Positions 1 to 10,542 of a DNA stretch of 64,000 bases are shown piece by piece (positions within the stretch are counted from its first letter, which is position 1; every line of letters begins with the position of its first letter). Under the pieces are notes generated by a model that was not told the DNA's origin, made no database searches, and saw only the letters and a program-made list of their open reading frames with translations. Source of the DNA: Niveibacterium microcysteis (lineage in GTDB: Bacteria > Pseudomonadota > Gammaproteobacteria > Burkholderiales > Rhodocyclaceae); assembly GCF_017161445.1 (NCBI RefSeq), contig NZ_CP071060.1, forward strand, positions 2,480,001 to 2,544,000, given 5' to 3'. A program made the position numbers and the translations under genes.

Positions 1-127
1 TTGCGTATTCGCAAAGCCTGGTTCGCGCCCGCCGCAACAGTGCCGGTGTGCCTTTGCCATGGCGCAAGCGTGGCGGCCGCGAGCGATGCTAACCTGCGAA
101 CTCCCCGAAAACACCCGGCCAAAAACG

Positions 128-847
128 ATGACCAACGAAGCCATCGCAGCACAACGGGCTCCCGCCGCCCGTGCGCCCGCAGCGGGCCTGCCCGACTACA
201 TGACCGAAGTCTATGACTGGGCCTATGTGAACCCGCGCTGGGTAAGGTTCCTCGATCGCAACGCGGTTGTCAGTACACTCCTGTTCGGCAATGCAGGCCG
301 CCTGATGCGCGCCTACCTGAAGCGCATCAAGCCGGGCATGCGGGTCTGGCAAGTGGCTCATGTGTACGGCGATCTGGTGCAGCGCGTCGCGCAGCGTGTC
401 GGGCCGGAAGGCCACTTTGACCTGACCGACGTCACGCCGATTCAGATCTCGCAGGCACGAGGAAAACTCGGCGGGATTCCGCAAGCCCATGTCACCGAAC
501 ACGATGCGTCGACCTGGGCCGGCAGCGCCGACTACGACCTCGTCTGCAGCTTCTTTCTGCTGCACGAAATCCCTGACGCGCTCAAGCACGCGGTGGTCGA
601 TCGCATGCTCAGCCGCGTCGCGCCCGGCGGAACCGTTTTCTTCGTCGACTATCACCGCCCTGCCCTGTGGCAACCCGTGGGCTGGTTGCTGCGTCTCGTG
701 AATCACTACCTCGAGCCCTTCGCTTACGCGATGTGGGGCCGCGAAATCCGCGACTTTGCAAGTAACGCGGACGCCTTCACCTGGCACAAGACGACGTATT
801 TCGGCGGCGTTTACCAGGCCGTTGAAGTACGGCGTCGCGAGGCCTGA
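128..847 (+). CDS. rquA: Probable rhodoquinone biosynthesis protein RquA (methyltransferase-like)
   Basis: A 239-residue class I SAM-methyltransferase-fold protein that most resembles RquA, the enzyme converting ubiquinone to rhodoquinone for anaerobic fumarate respiration. What is seen: an N-terminal block DWAYVNPRWVRF (residues 30-41), a degenerate SAM motif I reading VWQVAHVYGD (73-82) where ordinary methyltransferases have DxGxGxG, an FDLTD strand (97-101), HEIPD (146-150) and VDYHRP (173-178). That altered motif I is what sets RquA apart from UbiE/COQ5-type enzymes. The ATG at 128 is chosen because the protein block begins soon after it; an in-frame ATG at 59 would only add an arginine- and proline-rich leader, and neither start has a clear ribosome site. 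Bases 1-127 show no other recognisable gene. The call rests on recall of the family, not a search; a UbiE-like paralogue is the alternative. Confidence 0.72.
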   Translation: MTNEAIAAQRAPAARAPAAGLPDYMTEVYDWAYVNPRWVRFLDRNAVVSTLLFGNAGRLMRAYLKRIKPGMRVWQVAHVYGDLVQRVAQRVGPEGHFDLTDVTPIQISQARGKLGGIPQAHVTEHDASTWAGSADYDLVCSFFLLHEIPDALKHAVVDRMLSRVAPGGTVFFVDYHRPALWQPVGWLLRLVNHYLEPFAYAMWGREIRDFASNADAFTWHKTTYFGGVYQAVEVRRREA

Positions 848-972
848 GCGTTCCGCTCGGTCGCGGGAAGGCCGTGATTGCCGAGGCAACCACGGCCAAT
901 TCAACTGCTGCCCCTTGTGCGTACCGCTCAAGCCGGCGACGACGCGGCCGTTGACTGCGGCAGGAGGACAAT

Positions 973-2313
973 TTGGCCGTCATGTCGGGATCCACTGAAG
1001 CCCATTACATCCACCCTGACCAGTTGCGGATCGGGCTCTACATTCATCTCGACCTGTCGTGGATGGATCACCCGTTCTCGTTCTCGTCCTTCAAGATCCG
1101 CAACGACGGCCAGATCGCCCAGCTGCGCGCCCTGAAGCTTCCGCGTATCCGTTACTCACCGGAACGAAGCGATGCCGAGCCGGCACCGCTTCCGACTGCA
1201 ACGCCAAGCCCAGAGGTGAGCACGGAAATGCCGGAGCCAGCAGTCGAAGCGGTAGCACCCGCCAGCACCGTAGAGGAAGACCCCGCAATTCAGGCCAAGC
1301 GCGATCGCGCTGCGCGCCTCAAGGCGAGGCGGGATCTGTTCGCGCGCTGCGAGCGCGATTTCATGCGCGCTACGCACACGGTCAAACTCGTCGCGCAGAA
1401 CGTCATCAACAAGCCAGAGTGGGCGAAGGAAGAGACCACGGTGCTTGTCGGCTCGCTGGTCGACAAGCTCCTGGTCGATGGCGACATGGCCGTCAACCTG
1501 ATGGCGGATCGAATTGGCGGCGAGGACGTCTACGTCCATTCGCTGAATGTGGCCGTGCTCTCGCTGATGCTCGCGCGTGAGCAAGGCATGGGGCGCGAAG
1601 AACTGGTTTCTCTCGGCCTTGGCGCGTTCTTTCACGACATCGGCAAGCTCGATGTGCCGCCCAAGGTGCTCCTCAAGCAGGAGCCGCTGACCCACGCGGA
1701 AAACCTGTTGCTGCGCGAACACGTAGTGTTCGGCAGCAAGATTGGCGCCCGGATCGGTTTGACGCCGGAGGTGCTCTCCGTCGTCGCGCAGCATCACGAA
1801 CATGTCGATGGCAGCGGTTATCCGCGCGGCGTGACCGGCGAACGCATCACTCTGCTGGCGAAGGTCGTCGCGATCGCCAACACCTATGACAACCTCTGCA
1901 ACCCGGCGAACCCGCAGCGGGCGATGACGCCTCACGAGGCGCTGGCGTTGATGTACGCGCAGTACCGGAATCGTTTTGAAGCCGCGCCGCTCAACACCTT
2001 CATCCGCTGTCTCGGCGTCTATCCGCCAGGCACGATCGTGGTGCTGAATAACGACGCCTTCGGCCTGGTCGTCTCGGTCAATTCCAGCCGACCGTTGAAA
2101 CCCGATGTACTCGTCTACGACGCTGCAATTCCGAAGGATGACGCGATCATCCTGAGTCTGGAGCAGGAACCCGAAATCCAGATCGCACGCACGCTGCGCC
2201 CCGGGCAGTTGCCGAAGACAATTTTCGACTATCTGTCCCCACGCAAGCGGGTCGCATACTTCTTCGACACGCCCAAAGTGGCCGGCAGGGAAGAGTCCGT
2301 CAGCAACGCCTGA
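973..2313 (+). CDS. HD-GYP domain c-di-GMP phosphodiesterase with N-terminal DUF3391
   Basis: A 446-residue cytoplasmic protein expected to hydrolyse cyclic di-GMP. Residues about 8-65 form a DUF3391 module, followed by a proline/glutamate-rich linker (about 70-115) and an HD-GYP domain. Within it the metal-binding HD pair is H221-D222 (context FFHDIGK), the second histidine cluster is HHEHVDGSGYP at 274-284, and the GYP triplet itself is 282-284, so the active site looks intact. The start is taken as TTG at 973 because AGGAGG lies at 962-967, five bases upstream; the ATG at 982 would sit 14 bases from it. No transmembrane segment or sensor is visible, so the input is unknown. It stands alone between rquA and an acyltransferase, 125 bp from the former. 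Confidence 0.9.
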   Translation: MAVMSGSTEAHYIHPDQLRIGLYIHLDLSWMDHPFSFSSFKIRNDGQIAQLRALKLPRIRYSPERSDAEPAPLPTATPSPEVSTEMPEPAVEAVAPASTVEEDPAIQAKRDRAARLKARRDLFARCERDFMRATHTVKLVAQNVINKPEWAKEETTVLVGSLVDKLLVDGDMAVNLMADRIGGEDVYVHSLNVAVLSLMLAREQGMGREELVSLGLGAFFHDIGKLDVPPKVLLKQEPLTHAENLLLREHVVFGSKIGARIGLTPEVLSVVAQHHEHVDGSGYPRGVTGERITLLAKVVAIANTYDNLCNPANPQRAMTPHEALALMYAQYRNRFEAAPLNTFIRCLGVYPPGTIVVLNNDAFGLVVSVNSSRPLKPDVLVYDAAIPKDDAIILSLEQEPEIQIARTLRPGQLPKTIFDYLSPRKRVAYFFDTPKVAGREESVSNA

Positions 2314-2391
2314 GCGGCTTCCGGAAACATTTTGTCGCGAACCGCACTGGCGGCGCTTGTGAGGTATCAACCCGGTCGGGCCTCGATGCCT

Positions 2392-2397
2392 TAAAAT
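2392..2397 (+). promoter_or_regulatory. Possible -10 element giving a leaderless acyltransferase mRNA
   Basis: TAAAAT ends only nine bases before the ATG at 2407, and no ribosome-binding site lies between them. If used, transcription would start within a few bases of the start codon. No good -35 box is seen, so this is tentative. Confidence 0.3.
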
Positions 2398-2406
2398 CCG
2401 TCGCCT

Positions 2407-3342
2407 ATGACGCGACAACTCCAGCTCCCCTCACCCTCGCCTGTTCAACGCATCGTCGGTTTAGTCAAAGGCTGCATCACGAGCCTCATCGTTGCGTTGA
2501 ATACCCTGATCGTATTCTCGGCAATGATTCCGTTCGCGCTGCTGAAGGCCGCGATCCGTACGGCCGGCGTACGTCGGTTTTCCGACCGCATTCTCAATGC
2601 GCTTGCGGCAACATGGGTGCGCATCAATGGTTGGTGGATCGGCGCTGCACAGCCGATACGCTGGGATGTCGAGGGCGTCGACACCCTGAATCCGCGCGGT
2701 TGGTATCTCGTCAGCAGCAACCATCAAAGCTGGGTCGACATCCTCGTCCTCCAGAAGATCTTCCAGGGCCGCATCCCTTTCCTGAAGTTCTTCTTGAAGC
2801 GCGAGCTGATCTATGTGCCGGTGATCGGGCTTGCATGGTGGGCACTCGACTTCCCGTTCATGCAGCGTAAAGGCGGCATGAGCCGTGGCAAGACGGACCT
2901 CGCGACAACCCGTAAAGCTTGCGAGCGCTTCCGCCTGATTCCGACCTCGGTGATGAACTTCCTTGAGGGCACGCGATTTACGCGCGAGAAGCACCGCACC
3001 CAACGCTCCACCTTCAAGCACCTGCTCAAGCCCCGCGTGGGCGGTATCGCGACCGCACTGGGAACGATGGGCGACATCTTCGACGCCCTGCTCGACGTAA
3101 CCATCGTGTATCCGCAAGGCGTGCCGACCTTTTGGGACATCTTGTCGGGGCGTGTGCGTGAAGTGATCGTGCGGGTCCGGCCGATAGAGATCCCGCGCGA
3201 CCTACTCGATGGCGACTACGAACGCGACGCCGCCTACCGCGCCCGTATCCAGGCCTGGATCGTTGAAATGTGGACGCACAAGGATCAGCAGATTGACGAA
3301 CTGTTGACCAAGTTTGCGCCGGCCGCCCAAGCGCGGGCCTGA
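2407..3342 (+). CDS. PlsC-family 1-acylglycerol-3-phosphate acyltransferase, YihG-like
   Basis: A 311-residue membrane acyltransferase expected to transfer an acyl chain to a lysophosphatidate-type acceptor during phospholipid synthesis. The catalytic HX4D motif is H106-QSWV-D111 and the substrate-binding EGTR motif is residues 187-190, in the context NFLEGTRFT. A hydrophobic stretch at about residues 20-52 should anchor the protein in the inner membrane. Length and the NHQSW/EGTRFT combination match the YihG type better than the shorter PlsC type. The ATG at 2407 has no Shine-Dalgarno sequence and a -10-like TAAAAT lies just upstream. It is not obviously co-transcribed with the HD-GYP gene (93 bp apart) or with aroG (110 bp apart). 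Confidence 0.85.
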   Translation: MTRQLQLPSPSPVQRIVGLVKGCITSLIVALNTLIVFSAMIPFALLKAAIRTAGVRRFSDRILNALAATWVRINGWWIGAAQPIRWDVEGVDTLNPRGWYLVSSNHQSWVDILVLQKIFQGRIPFLKFFLKRELIYVPVIGLAWWALDFPFMQRKGGMSRGKTDLATTRKACERFRLIPTSVMNFLEGTRFTREKHRTQRSTFKHLLKPRVGGIATALGTMGDIFDALLDVTIVYPQGVPTFWDILSGRVREVIVRVRPIEIPRDLLDGDYERDAAYRARIQAWIVEMWTHKDQQIDELLTKFAPAAQARA

Positions 3343-3383
3343 GTTTTTGACCTGAACCGCCTGCGAATCGCGTGGGCGGGCCC

Positions 3384-3420
3384 TCCGGCGCGGGAGGTAC
3401 GGCGCCGGATCGCGTAAAAT
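3384..3420 (+). promoter_or_regulatory. Inverted repeat and -10 element upstream of aroG
   Basis: A perfect 8-bp inverted repeat, TCCGGCGC at 3384-3391 and GCGCCGGA at 3402-3409, lies directly upstream of a -10-like TAAAAT at 3415-3420, so it covers the expected -35 region of aroG. It could be an operator for aromatic amino acid control or the remains of a terminator for the acyltransferase; there is no T-run after it. Confidence 0.35.
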
Positions 3421-3452
3421 CTCGCCTCCGCAGTTTTTAGCAGGAGAGCGAG

Positions 3453-4526
3453 ATGATCGCCCAAACCGAAAACCTCAATGTGCTCGGCCTCGATCCGATG
3501 CCGTCGCCGGCTGAAATCAAGGCGTGCGTCCCGCTTACCGAAGCTGCCGCTGCAACCGTTGTGCAAGGCCGTACCGTGCTCGGCCGTATCCTCGACCGCG
3601 AGGATCCGCGCCTGATCGTCGTCGTTGGCCCGTGCTCGATCCATGATCCGGTTGCCGGCCTTGACTACGCCAAGCGCCTGAAAGCGCTCGCCGACGAGGT
3701 TTCGGACACGCTCTACATCGTGATGCGGGTGTACTTCGAAAAGCCGCGCACCACCACGGGCTGGAAGGGGTTCATCAACGACCCGCATCTGGACGACTCT
3801 TTCCGGATCGTCGAGGGCATGGAGCGAGGCCGTCGCTTCCTGCGCGATGTGGCCGAGATCGGCCTGCCGGCTGCGACTGAAGCGCTCGACCCGATCGCGC
3901 CCCAGTACTACGGCGACCTGGTGAGCTGGACGGCCATCGGCGCGCGCACCTCCGAATCCCAGACGCACCGCGAGATGGCCTCCGGCCTGTCGACACCCGT
4001 CGGGTTCAAGAACGGTACCGACGGCTCGCTGGATGCTGCAATCAACGGCATCCTCTCTGCCGCCGCTGCACACAGTTTCCTTGGCATGAACGATCGCGGC
4101 GAAGCCTCGATCATCCGTACCGGTGGCAACAAATACGGCCATGTGGTGTTGCGTGGTGGCGGTGGTCGGCCGAACTACGACAGCGTCTCGGTGAAGCTTG
4201 CCGAGCAAGCTCTTGCCAAGAGTGGCCTGCGGCAGAACCTGATGGTGGACTGCTCGCACGCGAATTCCTGGAAGAAGCCCGAATACCAGCCGCTCGTGTT
4301 GCGCGACGTGGTGCATCAGATCCGCGAAGGCAACAGTTCGATCATCGGCGTGATGATCGAGAGCTTCATCGAAGCGGGCAACCAGCCGATCCCGAAGGAT
4401 TTGTCCGAGCTCCGCTACGGTTGCTCGGTCACCGATGCCTGTGTCAGTTGGGAGACCACCGAAGAGATGCTGCGCCACGCCCATGAGGTGCTGGCACCGG
4501 TCATCGCTGCACGAGGTCGCGGGTGA
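3453..4526 (+). CDS. aroG: 3-deoxy-7-phosphoheptulonate synthase (DAHP synthase, class I)
   Basis: A 357-residue enzyme catalysing the first committed step of the shikimate pathway, condensing phosphoenolpyruvate with erythrose 4-phosphate. Typical class I motifs are seen: VVGPCSIHDP (57-66, with the metal-binding cysteine at 61), the PRTTTGWKG block near residue 95, IGARTSESQ, and MVDCSHANS. The length matches the E. coli AroF/G/H family. The ATG follows AGGAGAG at a good distance. Which aromatic amino acid inhibits it cannot be read from the sequence. It overlaps serB by four bases (GTGA), so the two are translationally coupled. Confidence 0.95.
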   Translation: MIAQTENLNVLGLDPMPSPAEIKACVPLTEAAAATVVQGRTVLGRILDREDPRLIVVVGPCSIHDPVAGLDYAKRLKALADEVSDTLYIVMRVYFEKPRTTTGWKGFINDPHLDDSFRIVEGMERGRRFLRDVAEIGLPAATEALDPIAPQYYGDLVSWTAIGARTSESQTHREMASGLSTPVGFKNGTDGSLDAAINGILSAAAAHSFLGMNDRGEASIIRTGGNKYGHVVLRGGGGRPNYDSVSVKLAEQALAKSGLRQNLMVDCSHANSWKKPEYQPLVLRDVVHQIREGNSSIIGVMIESFIEAGNQPIPKDLSELRYGCSVTDACVSWETTEEMLRHAHEVLAPVIAARGRG

Positions 4527-5362
4527 GCAATATCCTGATCGTGCAGGGGGCGGATGTCCCAACCCCTGCCCTGAAGTCGATTGCCCGCCTCACCGGCGCA
4601 TCGGCGATCGAGCAGATTCAGCCGAACGCATTTCGCCTCGTTGGCGCCACAGCTCATGCCGAACTGGCCGAACAGTGCGCTGCTGCCGAGCTGGATTTCG
4701 GTTGGATCCCCGCGGACCGGAGACTCAGTCAGTTCGGCCTCTTCGTCACCGACATGGATTCGACGCTGATCACGATCGAGTGCATCGACGAAATCGCGGA
4801 CATGATCGGGGTGAAGCCTCGGGTTTCCGAGATCACTGAAGCCGCGATGCGCGGCGAACTGGATTTCTCCGAGTCGCTCACCCGCCGCGTCGCCTTGCTC
4901 GCGGGGCTCGAAGTGAGCGCGCTCGATCGGGTGTATGCGGAACGTCTGGCGCTGAACCCAGGCGCCGAGCAGCTGATGCGACGGCTCAAGGCCGCGGGAC
5001 TGCGCACGGTGCTGGTATCGGGCGGCTTCACGTTCTTTACCGATCGGCTGAAAGAGCGCCTGGGTTTCGACCACACCTTCGCGAATCAGCTCGAAGAGCG
5101 CGACGGCAAGCTCACTGGACGCGTCAGCGGCGCGATTGTCGACGCGAGCACCAAGCGTAACGCGCTCGAGACCCTGCGCGACCAATATGGCATCGCGCCA
5201 ACGGCAACCATTGCGGCAGGCGACGGCGCAAACGATCTGGAAATGTTCAGCGCCGCCGGATTGTCCTTCGCTTTCCGGGCCAAGCCGGTGGTGCGCGCCA
5301 GTGCCAGCTATGCGCTGGACTTCAGCGGTCTCGACGGCATCCTGCCCTTGCTGGGCGCCTGA
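4523..5362 (+). CDS. serB: Phosphoserine phosphatase
   Basis: A 279-residue HAD-superfamily phosphatase making L-serine from phosphoserine, the last step of the phosphorylated serine pathway. The catalytic DMDST motif is residues 77-81 (nucleophile Asp77, general acid Asp79). Downstream are the SGGF serine motif and the GDGANDLEM metal-binding loop. Residues 1-70 form a short ACT-like regulatory region, as is common in SerB. The start is GTG at 4523, overlapping the aroG stop. A strong bidirectional terminator follows nine bases after the stop. Coupling aroG and serB joins two amino acid pathways; no shared regulator is visible. Confidence 0.95.
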   Translation: MSNILIVQGADVPTPALKSIARLTGASAIEQIQPNAFRLVGATAHAELAEQCAAAELDFGWIPADRRLSQFGLFVTDMDSTLITIECIDEIADMIGVKPRVSEITEAAMRGELDFSESLTRRVALLAGLEVSALDRVYAERLALNPGAEQLMRRLKAAGLRTVLVSGGFTFFTDRLKERLGFDHTFANQLEERDGKLTGRVSGAIVDASTKRNALETLRDQYGIAPTATIAAGDGANDLEMFSAAGLSFAFRAKPVVRASASYALDFSGLDGILPLLGA

Positions 5363-5370
5363 AACCAAAG

Positions 5371-5400
5371 AAAAGGCCCGGAGGATTCCGGGCCTTTTTT
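5371..5400. terminator. Bidirectional intrinsic terminator between serB and clpB
   Basis: GGCCCGGA (5375-5382) pairs perfectly with TCCGGGCC (5387-5394) around the loop GGAT. A run of A precedes the stem and a run of T follows it, so it can end transcription from both sides of this convergent pair. Confidence 0.92.
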
Positions 5401-5418
5401 GTCACTTACGCGATTGGC

Positions 5419-8001
<2,583 letters not shown>

Positions 8002-8033
8002 GGTGGCATTCCTCCCTGTTTCATTGAAGCGAA

Positions 8034-8061
8034 CAATGGGGGGGCTTGCCGACATTTCAAC
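8034..8061 (-). promoter_or_regulatory. Sigma-32 (RpoH) heat-shock promoter of clpB
   Basis: On the minus strand a -35 GTTGAAA (complement of 8055-8061) is followed after exactly 13 bases by the -10 CCCCATTG (complement of 8034-8041). This is a near-consensus match to the heat-shock pattern CTTGAAA-N13-CCCCATNT, and it lies 33 bases before the clpB start. Confidence 0.82.
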
Positions 8062-8108
8062 CACCGCAATTCATCGCTTGACGACTATCAACCGGCCGCC
8101 GCCAGATT

Positions 8109-8137
8109 TTGCAGTGCAGCAATCAAACTGCTATGGT
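8109..8137 (+). promoter_or_regulatory. Phasin promoter with overlapping TGC-rich inverted repeat
   Basis: A weak -35 (TTGCAG, from 8109) and -10 (TATGGT, 8132-8137) are spaced 17 bases apart. TTGC (8109-8112) and GCAA (8119-8122) form an inverted repeat across the -35. PhaR-type repressors of PHA granule genes are known to bind TGC-rich sites before phasin genes, so this is a plausible PhaR operator. Confidence 0.42.
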
Positions 8138-8170
8138 TAAAGAGTGACGCCAACCAAACGGGGAGACACC

Positions 8171-8677
8171 ATGAGCAACAAGACAGACGCAGGTATGCAG
8201 GCAGTCCATCAACGCAACCTCGAACTCGCGGCCAAGATGGCGCAAATGTCGTTCGAGAATGCCCGCAAGATCATCGAGTTGCAGGTCAACCTCGCACGTG
8301 AGCTGTTCGAAGACGGCCTTGCCAACGCAAAGGATGCCACCAGCGTCACCGACCCTGCCGAAGCGCTTCAGGTGCGTTCGCGCCTGGCACAGAAAACGGC
8401 GGAACGGATGCTTGGCGTAACGCGCGAGATCGCTGGCATGACGGCCAACGCACAAGCCGAATTCGGCAAGATTGTCGGACAGCAACTGACCGGCGGCACC
8501 GATCTCGGCGAAGCAATGCAGCAAGCCTTCAAGGGATCCGGCTTCAACCCGGCCGATGCGATGGCGGTTGCGCAAAACGCCTTCGACGCCGCTCGGGGCA
8601 TGTACGAACAGATCGCCAAAGTGTCGATGGATGCCCTCTCGGCAACGACCCAGGCCGCCACCCGCAAGGCCAAGTGA
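8171..8677 (+). CDS. phaP: Phasin family protein (PHA granule-associated)
   Basis: A 168-residue, alanine- and glutamine-rich, almost wholly helical protein of the Phasin_2 type. Phasins coat polyhydroxyalkanoate granules and set their number and size. Seen here are amphipathic helical blocks around NLELAAKMAQMSFENARKI (residues 18-36), the lack of a signal peptide or membrane segment, and the characteristic alternation of alanine, glutamine and acidic residues to the C-terminal TRKAK. The ATG at 8171 follows GGGGAGA at 8160-8166. It is a single gene divergent from clpB and convergent with a diguanylate cyclase. No PHA synthase lies in the window. Individual phasins are hard to assign to a subtype, so phaP is used generically. 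Confidence 0.85.
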   Translation: MSNKTDAGMQAVHQRNLELAAKMAQMSFENARKIIELQVNLARELFEDGLANAKDATSVTDPAEALQVRSRLAQKTAERMLGVTREIAGMTANAQAEFGKIVGQQLTGGTDLGEAMQQAFKGSGFNPADAMAVAQNAFDAARGMYEQIAKVSMDALSATTQAATRKAK

Positions 8678-8680
8678 CCG

Positions 8681-8703
8681 AAAACCGGCCTGGATCAGGC
8701 CGG
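8681..8703 (-). terminator. Intrinsic terminator of the diguanylate cyclase pair
   Basis: CCGGCCT (8685-8691) pairs with AGGCCGG (8697-8703) around five bases. On the minus strand the stem is followed by TTTT, and it overlaps the stop of the cyclase gene. No T-run follows on the plus strand, so it mainly serves the minus-strand operon. Confidence 0.7.
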
Positions 8704-10542
8704 CTCGCCGGGTCTGTCTAGGCTCGGTTCGCTCTGATAAACGCGCCGCTTGCCGGCGCGTTTTGCTCTCAGCAGGGCTGCATCAGCAAGCGCCAGAACA
8801 GTTTCGGCGTCGGCTGAATGGGCCGGATAAGCAGCAATACCCGCCGAGTAGCTCAGCCCCAGGATCTGTTCGCCGCCAGCCGCTTCGAAAGACAGCTCGG
8901 AAAACGCTTCGAGAATGTCCCGGATCCGCACCGCGGCCGCCTCCGCATCAAGCCCGGTCAGCAACACACAGAACTCCTCGCCGCCAAAGCGGCAGCAGTA
9001 GTCCGTGCCTCGCGTGTTTTCGCGCAGCAGCATGGCCAGGCGGCGCAGCACTTCGTCCCCAACGGCGTGCCCATGCAAGTCATTCACACGCTTGAAGGTA
9101 TCGAGGTCGATCAGGGCGACCGCGACTGGGTGGCCCTCGCGCGATGCACGTTCAATCTCACGTGGCAAAACCTCGGCGAGAAAGCGTCGGTTGTACAAGC
9201 CGGTCAGCGGATCGGTAATCACCTGTTCCTGCAGCGCAGCCTGGAGCGCCTGGATCTCATCGAGCCGCTGCGAAAGGCTGTGGTTGAGCGCCTGAACGGT
9301 GGCATGGGCACTTTCGGCCGCTTCACGCTTGCGGCGCTCGAAATCACGTTCAACCTGGTTGCGGTAAAGCTCATAGCGCGCCTGCAAGGACAAGCGCTCA
9401 GCGTTCGCGGCGACTTTCTGCAACGCGACGTATCGATCGCGATGACGCCGCTCGTACTCGTAGGCTGCATCCCACTCCTCGCGATCCGCAAACAGCGAGG
9501 CGGCCTCAGAGAAGAGATGCAGCGCATGCGTGTGAGTCAGGAACGCGGGCGGATCGGCCTCCGCCCGGCGCAGTTCGGCGAGCGCTTCATCCAGCCGCCC
9601 CTCCGCGCGCAACAGCGCGAGGTTAGAGAGGCGTGTCTGTGGCAGAAGCTGCCCAGGCGCCGCGGTATCGATCGTCGCAATCACCGCATCGAGCCAACTA
9701 CGGGATTCGTCGAGGCGGCCCAGCGCACGCAACGCGTCCGCCATCATCAGCTGGTAATGCAAGCGGTCGTTGCCGGCGTCGCTCAGGTCGATCAGCGGTG
9801 TCAGCGTATCGAGCGCACGCTGCGGGGCACCGAGCTCAATCGCTGCGGAGGCGACGTTGCTCGCGACCAGGTAGTAGCGCTCCTGCATCGCGAGTTGTTG
9901 CGCCGCAGCCCACGCCTCGGACAGCAGTGCGTCGGCGCTTCGCAAGTTGCCAAAACGCAAATGCGTGACGCCCAGATTCATCAATGCGAACACAAGTTCC
10001 GGCGCAGGCTCGGCCCTTCGTAGCGTTTCAATGCTGCCGTAGCGCAGGCGGAATCCATCCTCCTCCTGCCCTTTTCGGACCAGCAAGCCACCGAGCGTGG
10101 ACTGCGCCCATGCCTGATCCTGCAATGCGGCCGTCTGGCCACAACCATCAATCCATGCGCGCATGGCTGGTTCGGCCGCGGCATCGTCTGCCATCAGCAG
10201 GTCACGCGCCACATGCAGCCGCGCCAGCGACAACCACGCGGAATCACCCGCCGCTTCAAAGACGCCTGCGAGGCTCTGCGCATAGGCTGTCTGCTGCCGC
10301 ACGGCCTGCCGATCAAACTGCTCCAGCGCAAGCAGCACGAGGTCGATTCGCGCGGTGTCTACCGCCGCCCCCCTCCGCACAGTGCGCTCGCGAATCGGCA
10401 AGGCCAGCCGCCTGACTGTCTGCGGCCATCCGAGTCGCGCACGCCAGAGGTGTTCTGCAATCGTGCGCCAGTCGCCTTCGATCGAGGCGACCTGTTCAAG
10501 ACCTCGCGGCAAAGGCGGTTGCATACGGTCCATCAGTCGCAT
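8695..10542 (-). CDS. Diguanylate cyclase with TPR-like sensor region (I-site intact)
   Basis: A 615-residue soluble protein expected to make cyclic di-GMP. The first ~370 residues are helical TPR-like repeats with no membrane segment, followed by a charged coiled coil (about 375-440) and a GGDEF domain starting at DPLTGLYNRRF (D444). The active-site signature is GGEEF at 520-524, a functional variant, and the inhibitory I-site RxxD is present as RGTD at 511-514, so product feedback is expected. It overlaps the upstream paralogue by 10 bases, which makes the two one transcription unit. The sensed signal is unknown; TPR regions usually bind protein or peptide partners. Confidence 0.9.
   Translation of the reverse strand: MRLMDRMQPPLPRGLEQVASIEGDWRTIAEHLWRARLGWPQTVRRLALPIRERTVRRGAAVDTARIDLVLLALEQFDRQAVRQQTAYAQSLAGVFEAAGDSAWLSLARLHVARDLLMADDAAAEPAMRAWIDGCGQTAALQDQAWAQSTLGGLLVRKGQEEDGFRLRYGSIETLRRAEPAPELVFALMNLGVTHLRFGNLRSADALLSEAWAAAQQLAMQERYYLVASNVASAAIELGAPQRALDTLTPLIDLSDAGNDRLHYQLMMADALRALGRLDESRSWLDAVIATIDTAAPGQLLPQTRLSNLALLRAEGRLDEALAELRRAEADPPAFLTHTHALHLFSEAASLFADREEWDAAYEYERRHRDRYVALQKVAANAERLSLQARYELYRNQVERDFERRKREAAESAHATVQALNHSLSQRLDEIQALQAALQEQVITDPLTGLYNRRFLAEVLPREIERASREGHPVAVALIDLDTFKRVNDLHGHAVGDEVLRRLAMLLRENTRGTDYCCRFGGEEFCVLLTGLDAEAAAVRIRDILEAFSELSFEAAGGEQILGLSYSAGIAAYPAHSADAETVLALADAALLRAKRAGKRRVYQSEPSLDRPGEPA

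Noticed and set aside
1156..2418. Long open frame antisense to the HD-GYP gene (minus strand)
   Set aside because: No recognisable domain; it mirrors the coding frame of a clear HD-GYP gene and is a product of high GC content.
3285..4562. 425-codon open frame antisense to aroG
   Set aside because: The plus strand encodes an unmistakable DAHP synthase; the antisense product has no family features.
8681..8703. Terminator for the phasin gene
   Set aside because: The stem has no T-run on the plus strand; the T-run is on the minus strand, so it is assigned to the cyclase operon.
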